DNA of 64,000 nucleotides, taken from NCBI GenBank assembly GCA_963702995.1, contig OY969783.1, positions 4,712,001 to 4,776,000 on the forward strand, in the 5' to 3' direction. The notes below the pieces were generated by a model, which did no database searches, was not told the DNA's origin, and saw only the letters and a list, made by a program, of their open reading frames with translations. The first letter of the stretch is position 1, and each line of letters begins with the position of its first letter. Position numbers and translations under genes: made by a program. Of the stretch, positions 9,194-17,864 are shown in pieces. This DNA comes from MFD04580-c1 sp963702995 (GTDB lineage Bacteria > Planctomycetota > Phycisphaerae > Tepidisphaerales > Tepidisphaeraceae).

Positions 9194-10615
9194 TCATTCG
9201 TCGCGTTTTTTCAGCCGGCGACCCGGCGGTCGGGCCGCCGTACGGCACGACGGGGCGGAGGCCGAACAAGCGGTTCGGCGTCCGGGCGTTAGATCCCCGA
9301 CCCCTGCGTTTCGGCGTCCGGCCCGTCCAACCGGCCCGCGCGGCGGCGCCTGCGCGGGGAGCGTGAGCGTGAACGTCGTCCCTTGCCCCGGCTCGCTATC
9401 GACGCTCACCGACCCGCCGTGCATTTCGATGAACGCTTTGACCAGCGCCAGGCCCAGGCCCAGGCCCTGGCGGCCGTGCTCGAATGTCCCGGAGCTGTGG
9501 CGCGATACGTCGTAGCCGGTGAAGAACGGCTCGAACAGCCGCTCGCGCATGTCCTGGGCGATCCCGGAGCCGGTGTCGATCACCCGGATGACGAGCCGAT
9601 CGCCGCCGCCGTCGGCGCGGGTTGCCCGCCGCGCCGACAGGGTGATGACGCCGCCGTCCGGGGTGAACTTGATCGCGTTGAGCAGGAGATGATTCAGGCT
9701 GTCGCGGATCTTCATCGCCTCAATGTCCCAGAGGCCGAGGTTATCGGGGACATCAACGACGAGACGCTGCTTGCGAAGCTCGACGAACGGCCTCACGTCA
9801 TCGGCGGCCTCGGCGAGAAGGCGCGACGCGTTCTCCGGCCTGGTGTCGGCGTGTTGTTCGAACTGGCCGGCCTTGAGCATGGCGACGATCTGATCGACCA
9901 GGGCCTGCAGGCGCTTGCCGGCTCGTTCGATCCGGTGGAGGTAGCCGCCCAGCGGCTCCTGCTGGCCGGCGGTGACGGCCGCCAGGCGGGTCATCCCCTG
10001 CAGGATCGTGAGGGGGGTGCGCAGTTCGTGGCTGGCGACCTGGATGAAGGCGGATTTCACGGCGTTGGCGCGGCGAAGCTCGGTGTTGGCCCGCTCCAGG
10101 TCCTCATTCTGCTGCTGGGTGATCTGGAGCAGGCGTTTGCGTTCAACGATGAGGTCATACTTTTCGCACGCTTCGCGAATGACGGACATCAGCTCGTCCG
10201 GGTCCCACGGCTTGGTGATGTAGCGGTAGACGTTCCCTTCGTTGATCGCGTCGATGACGGCGCGGATATCGGCATACCCGGTAAAGAGAAGGCGGATCGC
10301 GTCGGGGTTGCGGGCCCGCAGGCTTCGGAGGAACTGCACGCCGGTCATCTCCGGCATGCGCTGGTCGGTCATGACGACGTGAACTTCTTCCCGATCAAGC
10401 AGGGCGAGTCCTTCCGACGGGGTGACGGCGCCCAGGATCCGGTAGTCGAGGCGGAGAAGGTCTTTGACGCTCTTGACCACGTCCGGTTCGTCATCGACGA
10501 CGAGGATCGTGTGGCGGCGGCGGGGGGACGGGGCGGCGGCCGATGTCGCTCCGGCGGCGGCCGACGGCGACTGGGCTTTCGCGCCGCCGGCCTCGGAGAG
10601 AGTTATGGATGCCAT
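9194..10615 (-). CDS. Receiver-histidine kinase hybrid (REC-HisKA-HATPase)
   Basis: A 473-residue cytoplasmic protein. The order is a receiver first (about 35-150: TILVVDDEPD, acceptor Asp in VVMTDQRMPEMTG, Lys in YITKPWDP), a coiled coil (about 160-190), HisKA with the H box FIQVASHELRTPLT, and HATPase (N box LLLNAIKFTPDGG, G1 DTGSGIA, G2 GLGLGLALV). With the receiver before the kinase it probably takes phosphate from another kinase to modulate its own activity. The last 50 residues are Arg/Ala-rich with no recognisable fold. It is the first gene of a likely two-gene operon with the membrane kinase at 6320-9150. Confidence 0.88.
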   Translation of the reverse strand: MASITLSEAGGAKAQSPSAAAGATSAAAPSPRRRHTILVVDDEPDVVKSVKDLLRLDYRILGAVTPSEGLALLDREEVHVVMTDQRMPEMTGVQFLRSLRARNPDAIRLLFTGYADIRAVIDAINEGNVYRYITKPWDPDELMSVIREACEKYDLIVERKRLLQITQQQNEDLERANTELRRANAVKSAFIQVASHELRTPLTILQGMTRLAAVTAGQQEPLGGYLHRIERAGKRLQALVDQIVAMLKAGQFEQHADTRPENASRLLAEAADDVRPFVELRKQRLVVDVPDNLGLWDIEAMKIRDSLNHLLLNAIKFTPDGGVITLSARRATRADGGGDRLVIRVIDTGSGIAQDMRERLFEPFFTGYDVSRHSSGTFEHGRQGLGLGLALVKAFIEMHGGSVSVDSEPGQGTTFTLTLPAQAPPRGPVGRAGRRNAGVGDLTPGRRTACSASAPSCRTAARPPGRRLKKRDE

Positions 10616-11063
10616 CGCGAGCCTTCCGATTGCAACGCGTCGCCCCGTCAGCCGGGCACGGCCGCGCCGCTAATTATGACCGTTCCAGGCATCACGGGGC
10701 AACTGCGTTGGAGAAACGCCGGAGCACCCGCGGCGCATTGGGGCGTTTTGGGCGGGTGTGGCCATCTTTGGTGACATCAAGCGGCGGACTCCCAGTGCGA
10801 CTTGGCGCGGCGTTCCCACGTGGGGCATGGCACCCGGCGTGATGTTCGCGCGTGCGAAATGGGTATCGCCACGAAAGATGGCCGCGCCCTTTTGCAGAAG
10901 CGGGGAACGAAAAGACGCCACTGCCGTCGGAAATCTGGTATGATCGTCACGCGGCCGACGGGTGCGGGGACCGCCAGGCGGTTGTTAGATGAAGCCTGTC
11001 CGACCCTTCGACCGCGAATTGATCACGTCGTATCGATCCAGTCGCCACTGACCGGGGCAATTC
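10616..11063. other. Divergent intergenic region with a possible extended -10 promoter
   Basis: 448 bp separate the divergent kinase (10615) and receiver (11064). TGGTATGAT at 10936-10944 reads as an extended -10 for the rightward gene, but I see no good -35. Short open frames here are Arg-rich shadows and I see no RNA gene. Confidence 0.3.
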
Positions 11064-11499
11064 ATGAAGAAGCGCATCTTCGTAATCGACGACGAGCCTG
11101 ATTTTACAAGCCTGATCCGCGCGAGCCTGGAGATGATGGGCTATTACGAGGTGGGGGAGGAGAACGACCCGACGGCCGCCGTCGAGTCGGCGCGCGTTCG
11201 ACCCTGACCTGATCATCCTCGACGTCATGATGCCGATGGTCGATGGGACGGAAGTCGCCTCCGCCGTTCGTCGGGATGTGGCGCTGTGCGACGTGCCGAT
11301 CCTGTTCATGACGGCGCTGGTTTCCGAAGGGGACTGCGCGGACGGGGCGGCCGACAGCGGAGGCAACACCTACCTTCCAAAAACGGCCCCGATGGAGACG
11401 CTGATCGGCTGGATCGAGAAAAAGCTTCTCCGCACCCGCCCGGGCGTGCCGTCGCGTGAGCCCGAGCCCTACGACACCGCCAGGCCGGCCAGCGCCTGA
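11064..11499 (+). CDS. Single-domain response regulator (frame break at about 11195)
   Basis: ATG 11064 opens KKRIFVIDDEPDFTSLIRASLEMMGYYEV and reaches a stop near 11207. The next frame continues without a gap as DPDLIILDVMMPMVDG (phospho-acceptor Asp), ILFMTALV (Thr) and TYLPKTAPMETL (Lys), ending at 11499. The halves make one complete receiver of about 144 residues. The break lies within a CG-rich stretch (GCGCGCG) at about 11190-11200 and is cured by a one-base change. There is no output domain. It lies between two kinases and points toward the hybrid kinase at 12032. Confidence 0.75.
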
Positions 11500-12031
11500 C
11501 TTGCCCGGCGGGCTTGCCCACTCGACTCTCCTTCGCCCGGCTCCGGAGCGTCTCTCCGGCCCACCTTCAGCCCATACGCCGCAAACCGCGGGCCCTCCGG
11601 CCCGGGTCAAGGGGCGGGACATCCGGACGGCCGCATTTTTGCCGATCTCCAGCATCCGCTGCGGGGATGAGGCCGGAGGCGGACGGACCGAAGCGGCTTT
11701 GGAGGCTGATCGTCTGCCATCGCGGCTCGACGCGGTTCACGCCGTTCGAGGTGCGTACCGCGTTCGATTTCCCCAGGGTCGAGCCCTTTCAAGGCCGCCG
11801 CCGCTGGGGCGGCAGCGCGAGTGGCCCGCAACGTGATCGATCAACGAGCCACGCCCGCAGGCGTTACCCGCAAGCGTTGAGGGAGCGGCGCTGTCGGGAC
11901 GCGGGCCTCGGGGCGTCACCGTTTTGAACCCTCCTCCATGCGGGGAAGGGGCCACTGCGGCACAGCCGTTGCATTCCGCGTTGTGCTCGGCAAGGGATGA
12001 CCGAACCCGGGCGGAAAGCAGCGGTCTAAAC
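11500..12031. other. Gene-poor spacer before the hybrid kinase
   Basis: About 530 bp of GC-rich DNA without a protein that I can support on either strand; the open frames are Arg/Pro/Ala-rich. The hybrid-kinase frame is open back to a TTG at 11924, so that gene could start up to 36 codons earlier than annotated. Confidence 0.4.
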
Positions 12032-14647
12032 GTGCAAAAGTTGCGTGTTCTGCTCCTGGAGGACAGCCGGCTCGACGCGGAGCTGACGACGGCCGCTCTC
12101 GCCGCGGGCGGGTTCGACCCCGATGTCCAGCGGGTCGATACGCGTGACGCCTTCGTCGAGGCATTGGGATCGGAACGTTTCGAGCTGATCCTCGCGGACC
12201 ACAGTCTCCCAAATTTTGACGGGTTGAGCGCCCTGTCCCTGGCGCGACAGAGGCGGCCGCACGTGCCGTTCATCTTCGTTTCCGCAACGGCGGGCGAGGA
12301 GATCGCCGCCGACGCGATACGGTGCGGCGCTACCGATTTTGTTCTGAAGCGACGGATGGCGCGCCTATGCCCGTCTGTGCGCCGCGCGCTCCGCGAGGCG
12401 GCGGAACGGCTGGAGCTGGATCGGCGCCAGCGCTCGCTTCGGCGCAGCGAAGAGCGGTGCCGTCTGTTCGTTGAGAACGCGACGGATTTCGTCTTCCTCA
12501 CGGTGGGCCCGGCGGGCTTGATCGAAAGCTGGAGCGCGGGGGCCGAGCGCATCTTCGGGTACCCCGAGTCGGAAGCGATCGGTCAGCCTCTGGCGATCCT
12601 CTATACGCCGGAAGATCGCGCCGCGGGCGCCCCGGAGCGTGAACTGGAGCTGGCGAAGACCGTTGGCCGCTCCCCGGACGACAACTGGTACGTCCGTAAG
12701 GACGGTTCCCGATTCTTCGGGAGCGGCGTCACGACGTTCATGGCGGATGCCGGCCAGGCGGGGAAGCCTGCCGGCGCGCACGGCGACGCGAGCGCCCCGA
12801 CGGTCGAGGGGACGTACGCTTTCCTGAAGATCCTGCGCGACATGACCGAACGGCGCCGTCAGGAAGAGTCCCTGCACCAAAGTCATGGTCAGCTTCGCCT
12901 GCTTTCTGAAACCGCCAGTTACCTCCTGCGCCACCATGACTCGCGGGAAGTGATCAAGGCGCTGTTCGATAAGCTTTCGGCGCATCTGGGGCTGGAGGTT
13001 TATCTGGCATACCTCGTCGATGACGAGGCCCGGACCGAGCGCGAGCCCGCCCCCCTTTCCCTTCGACTCCTGGCGGCCGCCAGCCTGCCGGCCGATGTGC
13101 TGGCGCGACTGGAACGGGCGGACATGGATGGCTCTTATTGCGGCGCGGTGGCCAAGCTACGGCATCGTTTGGTGATTGAGGACGTCCAGGGCCGCAGCGA
13201 CCCGAAGGGGAATCTGATCCGTTCCGTCGGCGTGACCTGCTACGCCTGCTATCCGCTGATCGCGCACGGACGGTTGATCGGCACGCTCTCGTTCGGGACG
13301 CGGGCACGCAGCTCATTTGCGCCGGAGGAGCTGGAGTTGATGCAGACGGTCTGCGACCAGATCGCCATGTCGTTGGATCGGGCGGCGCTGCTCGCCCGCG
13401 AGCAGGCGGCGAACCGGGCGAAGGATGAGTTCCTCGCCACCGTAAGCCACGAACTGCGAACCCCCCTGACGGCGATGCTCGGCTGGGCGCGACTGCTGCG
13501 CGGGGAGTCGGTGGACCGCGAGACGCTCGACGAAGGGCTGGAGACGATCGAGCGCAACGCGAAGGCCCAGGCGCAGTTGATCGAGGACATCCTCGACATT
13601 TCGCGCATCATCTCCGGGAAGCTGCGCCTGAACGTGCGCCCGACCGACCTGGCATTGGTGGTTCACGAGGCGCTGGATTCGGTCCGTCCGGCGGCCGAGG
13701 CGAGGGAAATCCGTCTCCGCGTGATGATCGAGCACGGGCCGACGGCCGGTGGCCGCTCCGGCCCGGCGGGGCTGGTGAACGGCGACCCCGATCGGCTCCA
13801 GCAGATCGCGTGGAATCTCTTGTCGAACGCGATCAAGTTCACGCCCCGGGGCGGGGAAGTTGAGGTGACGGTCGATCGGTTGGAATCGCGCGCCCGCGTC
13901 AGCGTCTCCGACACCGGCCGCGGGATCAGCCCCGACTTTCTGCCGTACGTATTCGATCGCTTCCGGCAGGCGGACGCGTCCAGCACCCGTCGTCATGGCG
14001 GCCTTGGCCTGGGCCTGGCGATCTGCCGGCACTTGATCGAGCTTCATGGCGGCACGATCGAGGCCCACAGCGCGGGAGAGGGCCGCGGGTCAACGTTCAG
14101 CTTCTCGTTGCCGCTGATGCCCCAGGGGCAAAGTAAGCCATCAGTCCGTCGGGCGGCCGCCGCGCCTCCTGATGTTGCCGAGGCGACCGCAAGCGTGCCG
14201 ACGCTCGGCGGACTGAAGGTCCTGGTGGTGGATGATGAGCCTGACGCCCGCCGGCTCCTGGCGGCCGTTCTGGAACGGTGTGGCGCGAGTGCGACCGCGG
14301 TCGGCAACGTGGCCGACGCCCTTCGGGCTCTGGATGGGCCGCAGCGGCCGGATATTGTCGTCAGCGACATCGGGATGCCGGACGAAGACGGCTATTCCCT
14401 CATTCGCCATCTGCGTTCGCGTGAGCCCGAGCGGGGAGGAGCGATCCCGGTGATCGCGCTGACCGCCTACACGCGCCACATCGACCGGGTGCGGGCGATG
14501 GAGGCGGGCTTTCAGCTCTACATGACTAAACCGGTGGAACCGGCCGCGTTGGTCTCCTCGGTCGCCGCCCTCGCCGTTCTGGCTCGCCGGGAAAAACGGA
14601 AATCGGACGCCGCTGGTGGGCCCGCGCGCGGTGGCGGCGGATGCTGA
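12032..14647 (+). CDS. Hybrid sensor histidine kinase (REC-PAS-GAF-HisKA-HATPase-REC)
   Basis: About 871 residues from GTG 12032, chosen because the first receiver starts immediately (VQKLRVLLLEDSRLDAEL); a TTG at 11924 is an alternative. Domains are receiver 1 (Asp in ILADHSLPNFDG; the usual KP is replaced by KRR), PAS (about 140-285), GAF (about 305-450; a CYACYPLI core), HisKA (H box FLATVSHELRTPLT), HATPase (N box NLLSNAIKFTPRGG, G1 DTGRGI, G2 GGLGLGLAI) and receiver 2 (DIVVSDIGMPDEDG, MTKPVEP). There are no membrane segments, so it should sense a cytoplasmic signal through PAS or GAF. The altered KP site in receiver 1 suggests an atypical switch. Confidence 0.88.
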   Translation: MQKLRVLLLEDSRLDAELTTAALAAGGFDPDVQRVDTRDAFVEALGSERFELILADHSLPNFDGLSALSLARQRRPHVPFIFVSATAGEEIAADAIRCGATDFVLKRRMARLCPSVRRALREAAERLELDRRQRSLRRSEERCRLFVENATDFVFLTVGPAGLIESWSAGAERIFGYPESEAIGQPLAILYTPEDRAAGAPERELELAKTVGRSPDDNWYVRKDGSRFFGSGVTTFMADAGQAGKPAGAHGDASAPTVEGTYAFLKILRDMTERRRQEESLHQSHGQLRLLSETASYLLRHHDSREVIKALFDKLSAHLGLEVYLAYLVDDEARTEREPAPLSLRLLAAASLPADVLARLERADMDGSYCGAVAKLRHRLVIEDVQGRSDPKGNLIRSVGVTCYACYPLIAHGRLIGTLSFGTRARSSFAPEELELMQTVCDQIAMSLDRAALLAREQAANRAKDEFLATVSHELRTPLTAMLGWARLLRGESVDRETLDEGLETIERNAKAQAQLIEDILDISRIISGKLRLNVRPTDLALVVHEALDSVRPAAEAREIRLRVMIEHGPTAGGRSGPAGLVNGDPDRLQQIAWNLLSNAIKFTPRGGEVEVTVDRLESRARVSVSDTGRGISPDFLPYVFDRFRQADASSTRRHGGLGLGLAICRHLIELHGGTIEAHSAGEGRGSTFSFSLPLMPQGQSKPSVRRAAAAPPDVAEATASVPTLGGLKVLVVDDEPDARRLLAAVLERCGASATAVGNVADALRALDGPQRPDIVVSDIGMPDEDGYSLIRHLRSREPERGGAIPVIALTAYTRHIDRVRAMEAGFQLYMTKPVEPAALVSSVAALAVLARREKRKSDAAGGPARGGGGC

Positions 14648-14924
14648 TGGCGCGTCTACATTCTCGAGCGAGGCGGGCATGTGCTTCGCGTGATCGATCC
14701 GAGCGGCCGCATTCGGACGGTCGTCGGCACCGGCCAGGCGGGGAATTTTTCCCGTCGCCGGAACGGGCAAGAAGGGGGCCGGCGGCCTGGGCGGCCCGCC
14801 CGACCGCCTTGAGTTGAACAAGCCCCACGGCGTCTTCGAAGGCCCGTCGGGCACGATCTACATCTGCGACAGCGAGAACAACCTGATCCTCCAACTCGAC
14901 GCGTCGCAAGGCGCTGGCAAATAA
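14648..14924 (+). pseudogene. NHL-repeat protein remnant (no start, internally frame-broken)
   Basis: Directly after the hybrid-kinase stop one frame reads VYILERGGHVLRVIDPSGR then TVVGTGQAGNF. After a break near 14750 another frame reads LELNKPHGVFEGPSGTIYIC, DSENNLILQL and a stop at 14924. GTG.G.G and HGV....G..YI.DS..N.I are hallmarks of NHL beta-propeller blades. Fewer than 95 codons remain and there is no initiation site, so it is the tail of a deleted or rearranged gene. Confidence 0.6.
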
Positions 14925-14967
14925 CCCCTCCCCCTTCCGATCGCTCCTGACGCCCTGCGTGGCGACC

Positions 14968-15243
14968 GTAGCAGGCACACGGAGTGTGACTGCTACGGAG
15001 TGATGTGGAGAAGTCGGCGTCTTGATCGGCGACGGTAGCAGGCACAGTCGGTGTGCCGTTGCCCGACATCGAACGGCGCCCGAAGGCCCGGCTGACGGCA
15101 CACGGAGTGTGCCTGCTACGAAGTGATGTCGGGACGTCGGCGTTTCGATCGGCTGGAGGTAGCAGGCACACTCCGTGTGCCGTGGCCCGTCGTCGGACGG
15201 CGCCCGAAGGTCGGCTTGACGGCACACGGAGTGTGCCTGCTAC
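14968..15243. repeat. Cluster of five GTAGCAGGCACA...TGTGCC palindromic repeats
   Basis: Copies lie at 14968-14996, 15035-15058, 15097-15119, 15159-15181 and 15221-15243, alternating in orientation. Each pairs GGCACAC with GTGTGCC around a CGGAG or CTCCG centre and carries GTAGCA or TGCTAC at one end. A larger unit of about 70 bp containing CGGCGCCCGAAGG is duplicated with a spacing near 124 bp (about 15050-15120 and 15174-15244). A related copy lies at 24905-24943. Translated frames give an artefactual GTLRVP peptide, so this is not coding. Confidence 0.8.
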
Positions 15244-15291
15244 GGGTCGTGGCGCTGATCGGGCGGCCAGCGGCGGCCGCCGCGCCCTGGA

Positions 15292-17640
15292 TCAGCGAAT
15301 CGCTGTCATCGCCATCGTCGTGAAGGTGTTGTTCGCCAGGTTCGTGTCGCTGACCGCCGGCGCGTGCATGACGGCGATGAGGTAATAGGCGCCGGCCGCC
15401 AGGTCCGCGGGCGGGCGGAAGGCGAGCTTTGCTCGGCTGACTCCGGCCGGCTTGAGCCGCAGGGCGACTTCATTCAGTACGGTCAGGGCACGGTCATTCG
15501 CATCGAGCGTGGTGTCGTTCGAGGCGAACAGCTCAAAGGTGGCGGCCGTCCTCGCCGGGAGGTTCCCCAGTTCGGTGACGCGGATCGCCGCAGTCGCGCG
15601 CCGGCCGGCGGCCGCACCTCCGGCCACTCCGCTTGGCAGCACGAAGGCGCCAGCGAGATCGACGAACGGTGCGGCAAACTTCACGGGGTCGCTTGTGGCG
15701 GAGAGGTTATTCGCGAGGTTGACGTCGGTCACGGTGGCGGGGGCGAGCGTCGCCAGGCCGACATAGGCCCCGTTCGGCAGGTCGGCGGGGATGGTGAGGA
15801 CGAGTCGGAGCGCCTTCGTCGCCATCGGCTTGAGCTTGATCTTCGTCGCCAGCGTCCCCGCTAGCGGGTCGCCCGCGTCAAGCACGTTATCAGCCGAGAG
15901 GTTGAGCGTCACGTTCAGCGTGTCGGAGAACAATACGTTCCCCTCGTTCTGAACCCTGACCTGCACGACGGTGCGGCCGCCGGTTAAGTGGTCGGTCGAG
16001 ACGATCAACGGCGCGCCGACGAACGAGAGGTCCGGGCCGTTCCCGATGAGGCGGTCGAGGATCACCTGCCCACCGGAGGACCCGATCACCAAAATGTGGC
16101 CCGCGATCGCGGCAAGAATGGCCTCTTCCGCCTGAAGGATGCCCTTGGCGAGATCGGCGGCCGTGAGCGTTGCCGCCGCGGGAACGACATGGGTCGCCTC
16201 GCCGATGCTTTGAATAGCCGCCGACGGCCCCAGTGCCATCGAGAAGAAAACCGCCGAGGAAGCGGTTGCGGAAGTTGGGGTCGGTCGTTCGTCCAGGGGC
16301 GTGGCCGCGCCGGGCGGCGGCAGGATCACGAAGCCGCGCTTCGTACTCGCGTACCCCGCCCGCGGGCCGCCATAGGAGGGGTCGAGTCGGCCGTTGGCCG
16401 TGAATTGGGCGACGACCGCGTCGTACCGCCGCGCATCGGCCTGCGCGCTGTTTGCCGCGTAAATCCCCGACGCGACGATGCGTCCGTCGGGCTGGACAGC
16501 GACCTTGTTGATCGAGGCGAAACCGCCCGTGTCGGTCAGCGTCTTGCCGTGGCGCCCGAACGTTCGGTCCGGCAGCCCGGTGCCGAGGAAGCGCGTCAGC
16601 GCGAAGTCGTAGGACGTGTTCCCGTTGCGGTCCACGCCGACGGAGACGCCGCCGGCATAGATCTTTCCGTTCGGACGGACCACGACCGCGTCGGCGGCCG
16701 CCGCGCTGCTCACGGTGCCGGGCCGGGCGAACTGGGTCACCGCGAACCCCTGCGAGGCAAACGAACTGTCCAGCGTCCCCGACGGGTTGAGCCTCGCCAC
16801 GATGAACCCCGCCTGCCCGGCAACGCTGCCGGTGGTGGCGCCGGCAATGACCAGTTTCCCATCCGGCTGCTGACTAAGGCCCAGGGCCGTTTCGTCGGCG
16901 CCGGCGGCGTTCAGCACGACCTCGCCGCCGGCGCCGAAGGACGGATCGAGCGCGCCGTCCGGCGTCACGCGCACAACGGCGAGCTTGGACGTGGCGGCCG
17001 CCGGATCCACCTCTGCCGCTCCGGCGGCGACAATCGCCCCGTCCGGCTGGACGACGATCGCATGGGCTTCGGAGAGGCGGGTCGCCGCGCCCGAGGCGTT
17101 GAACGACGGCTCCACGACACCGGACGCGCCAAAGGACGGATCGATACTCCCATCGCTCTGGAAACGAAGGATGGCAAACTGCTCCTGGGTGGTTGTGCCC
17201 GTGGCATCGACCTGGGCAAAGGTCGCCGCCACGATCAGCCGGCCCGAAGCGTCGGCCGTGACCGCATTGGCATAGTCGGCGTTGCCGCTCCGGTGCAGGA
17301 CGGTGACACCGTCGTCCCCGAAGGAACGGTCGGGCGAGCCGTCGGCGTTCAGGCGGCCGATCGCGAGGTCGGTCCCGCCACCGGCGGCCTGCGCGTCGGC
17401 GGCCGCTCCGACGATCACAATCTTGGAGTCCGCCTGAATGAAGCTGTCCCGAACGACGGTGATGGGGGCGGCCGCGGTCTGGTTCACCGTGAGCTGGCCG
17501 TTCACGCCGAAGCTGGGGTCCAGCGAGCCGGCCGCGAAAAGGCGGCGAGGCTCTATCGCTTCGGCCACCGCGCGGCCCTGTGGGCCCGAGGGAATGCAAT
17601 CATTGTGTAGAGGCCGGGCACGCCGGGCTTTTCGCCGCAT
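15292..17640 (-). CDS. LEPR-XLL surface protein with delta-60 beta-propeller repeats and CARDB-type domains
   Basis: 782 residues from ATG 17640 with AGGAG six bases upstream. A basic N-terminus leads into IEPRRLFA (residues 29-36), the planctomycete LEPR-XLL-type motif. Residues about 38-440 hold repeated delta-60 (DUF5122) units of the form GSLDPSFGVNG, DGSPDRSFGDDGV and LDPSFGAGGEV, which fold as a beta-propeller. Two C-terminal beta-sandwich modules (VQVRVQNEGNVLFSDTLNV; IRVTELGNLPARTAATFEL) look like CARDB adhesion domains. There is no classical signal peptide or C-terminal anchor. A cell-surface or extracellular role is inferred from the motif class. It lies downstream of another LEPR-XLL gene on the same strand. 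Confidence 0.85.
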   Translation of the reverse strand: MRRKARRARPLHNDCIPSGPQGRAVAEAIEPRRLFAAGSLDPSFGVNGQLTVNQTAAAPITVVRDSFIQADSKIVIVGAAADAQAAGGGTDLAIGRLNADGSPDRSFGDDGVTVLHRSGNADYANAVTADASGRLIVAATFAQVDATGTTTQEQFAILRFQSDGSIDPSFGASGVVEPSFNASGAATRLSEAHAIVVQPDGAIVAAGAAEVDPAAATSKLAVVRVTPDGALDPSFGAGGEVVLNAAGADETALGLSQQPDGKLVIAGATTGSVAGQAGFIVARLNPSGTLDSSFASQGFAVTQFARPGTVSSAAAADAVVVRPNGKIYAGGVSVGVDRNGNTSYDFALTRFLGTGLPDRTFGRHGKTLTDTGGFASINKVAVQPDGRIVASGIYAANSAQADARRYDAVVAQFTANGRLDPSYGGPRAGYASTKRGFVILPPPGAATPLDERPTPTSATASSAVFFSMALGPSAAIQSIGEATHVVPAAATLTAADLAKGILQAEEAILAAIAGHILVIGSSGGQVILDRLIGNGPDLSFVGAPLIVSTDHLTGGRTVVQVRVQNEGNVLFSDTLNVTLNLSADNVLDAGDPLAGTLATKIKLKPMATKALRLVLTIPADLPNGAYVGLATLAPATVTDVNLANNLSATSDPVKFAAPFVDLAGAFVLPSGVAGGAAAGRRATAAIRVTELGNLPARTAATFELFASNDTTLDANDRALTVLNEVALRLKPAGVSRAKLAFRPPADLAAGAYYLIAVMHAPAVSDTNLANNTFTTMAMTAIR

Positions 17641-17794
17641 ACGCCGCTCCTGATCCAGGTAACGGGCGGGCTCGCGATCCCTTCGACGTTCGAGCGGGGG
17701 CGCGAGCCGATCCCGGGGCTGGATTGTCCTATCGTCCCCCGCGGAGTCAAAGCCGCTTCATCGGCGCGCCCGCCGGCTTGAGCTTGCCCATCAA

Positions 17795-17830
17795 AACGAG
17801 AAAGGCCCGCGGCACATGGCCGCGGGCCTC
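17795..17830 (-). terminator. Rho-independent terminator after the DUF11/PKD gene
   Basis: On the minus strand a 10-bp perfect stem (GGCCCGCGGC / GCCGCGGGCC, 17804-17813 with 17819-17828) and a 5-base loop are followed by TTTCTCGTTTT. It lies about 35 bp past the stop at 17865, which separates this transcript from the next gene. Confidence 0.8.
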
Positions 17831-17864
17831 TTACTTATCGCGATCCGATGGGAAGCGCGCCGAA

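Noticed and set aside
14526..15227. Minus-strand open frames with repeated RHTPCA and GTLRVP peptides
   Set aside because: The peptides are translations of the GGCACAC palindromes and are not evidence of coding.
15988..17610. 540-codon plus-strand frame opposite the delta-60 protein
   Set aside because: Arg/Gly/Val-rich shadow with no ribosome-binding site, opposite a well-supported repeat protein.
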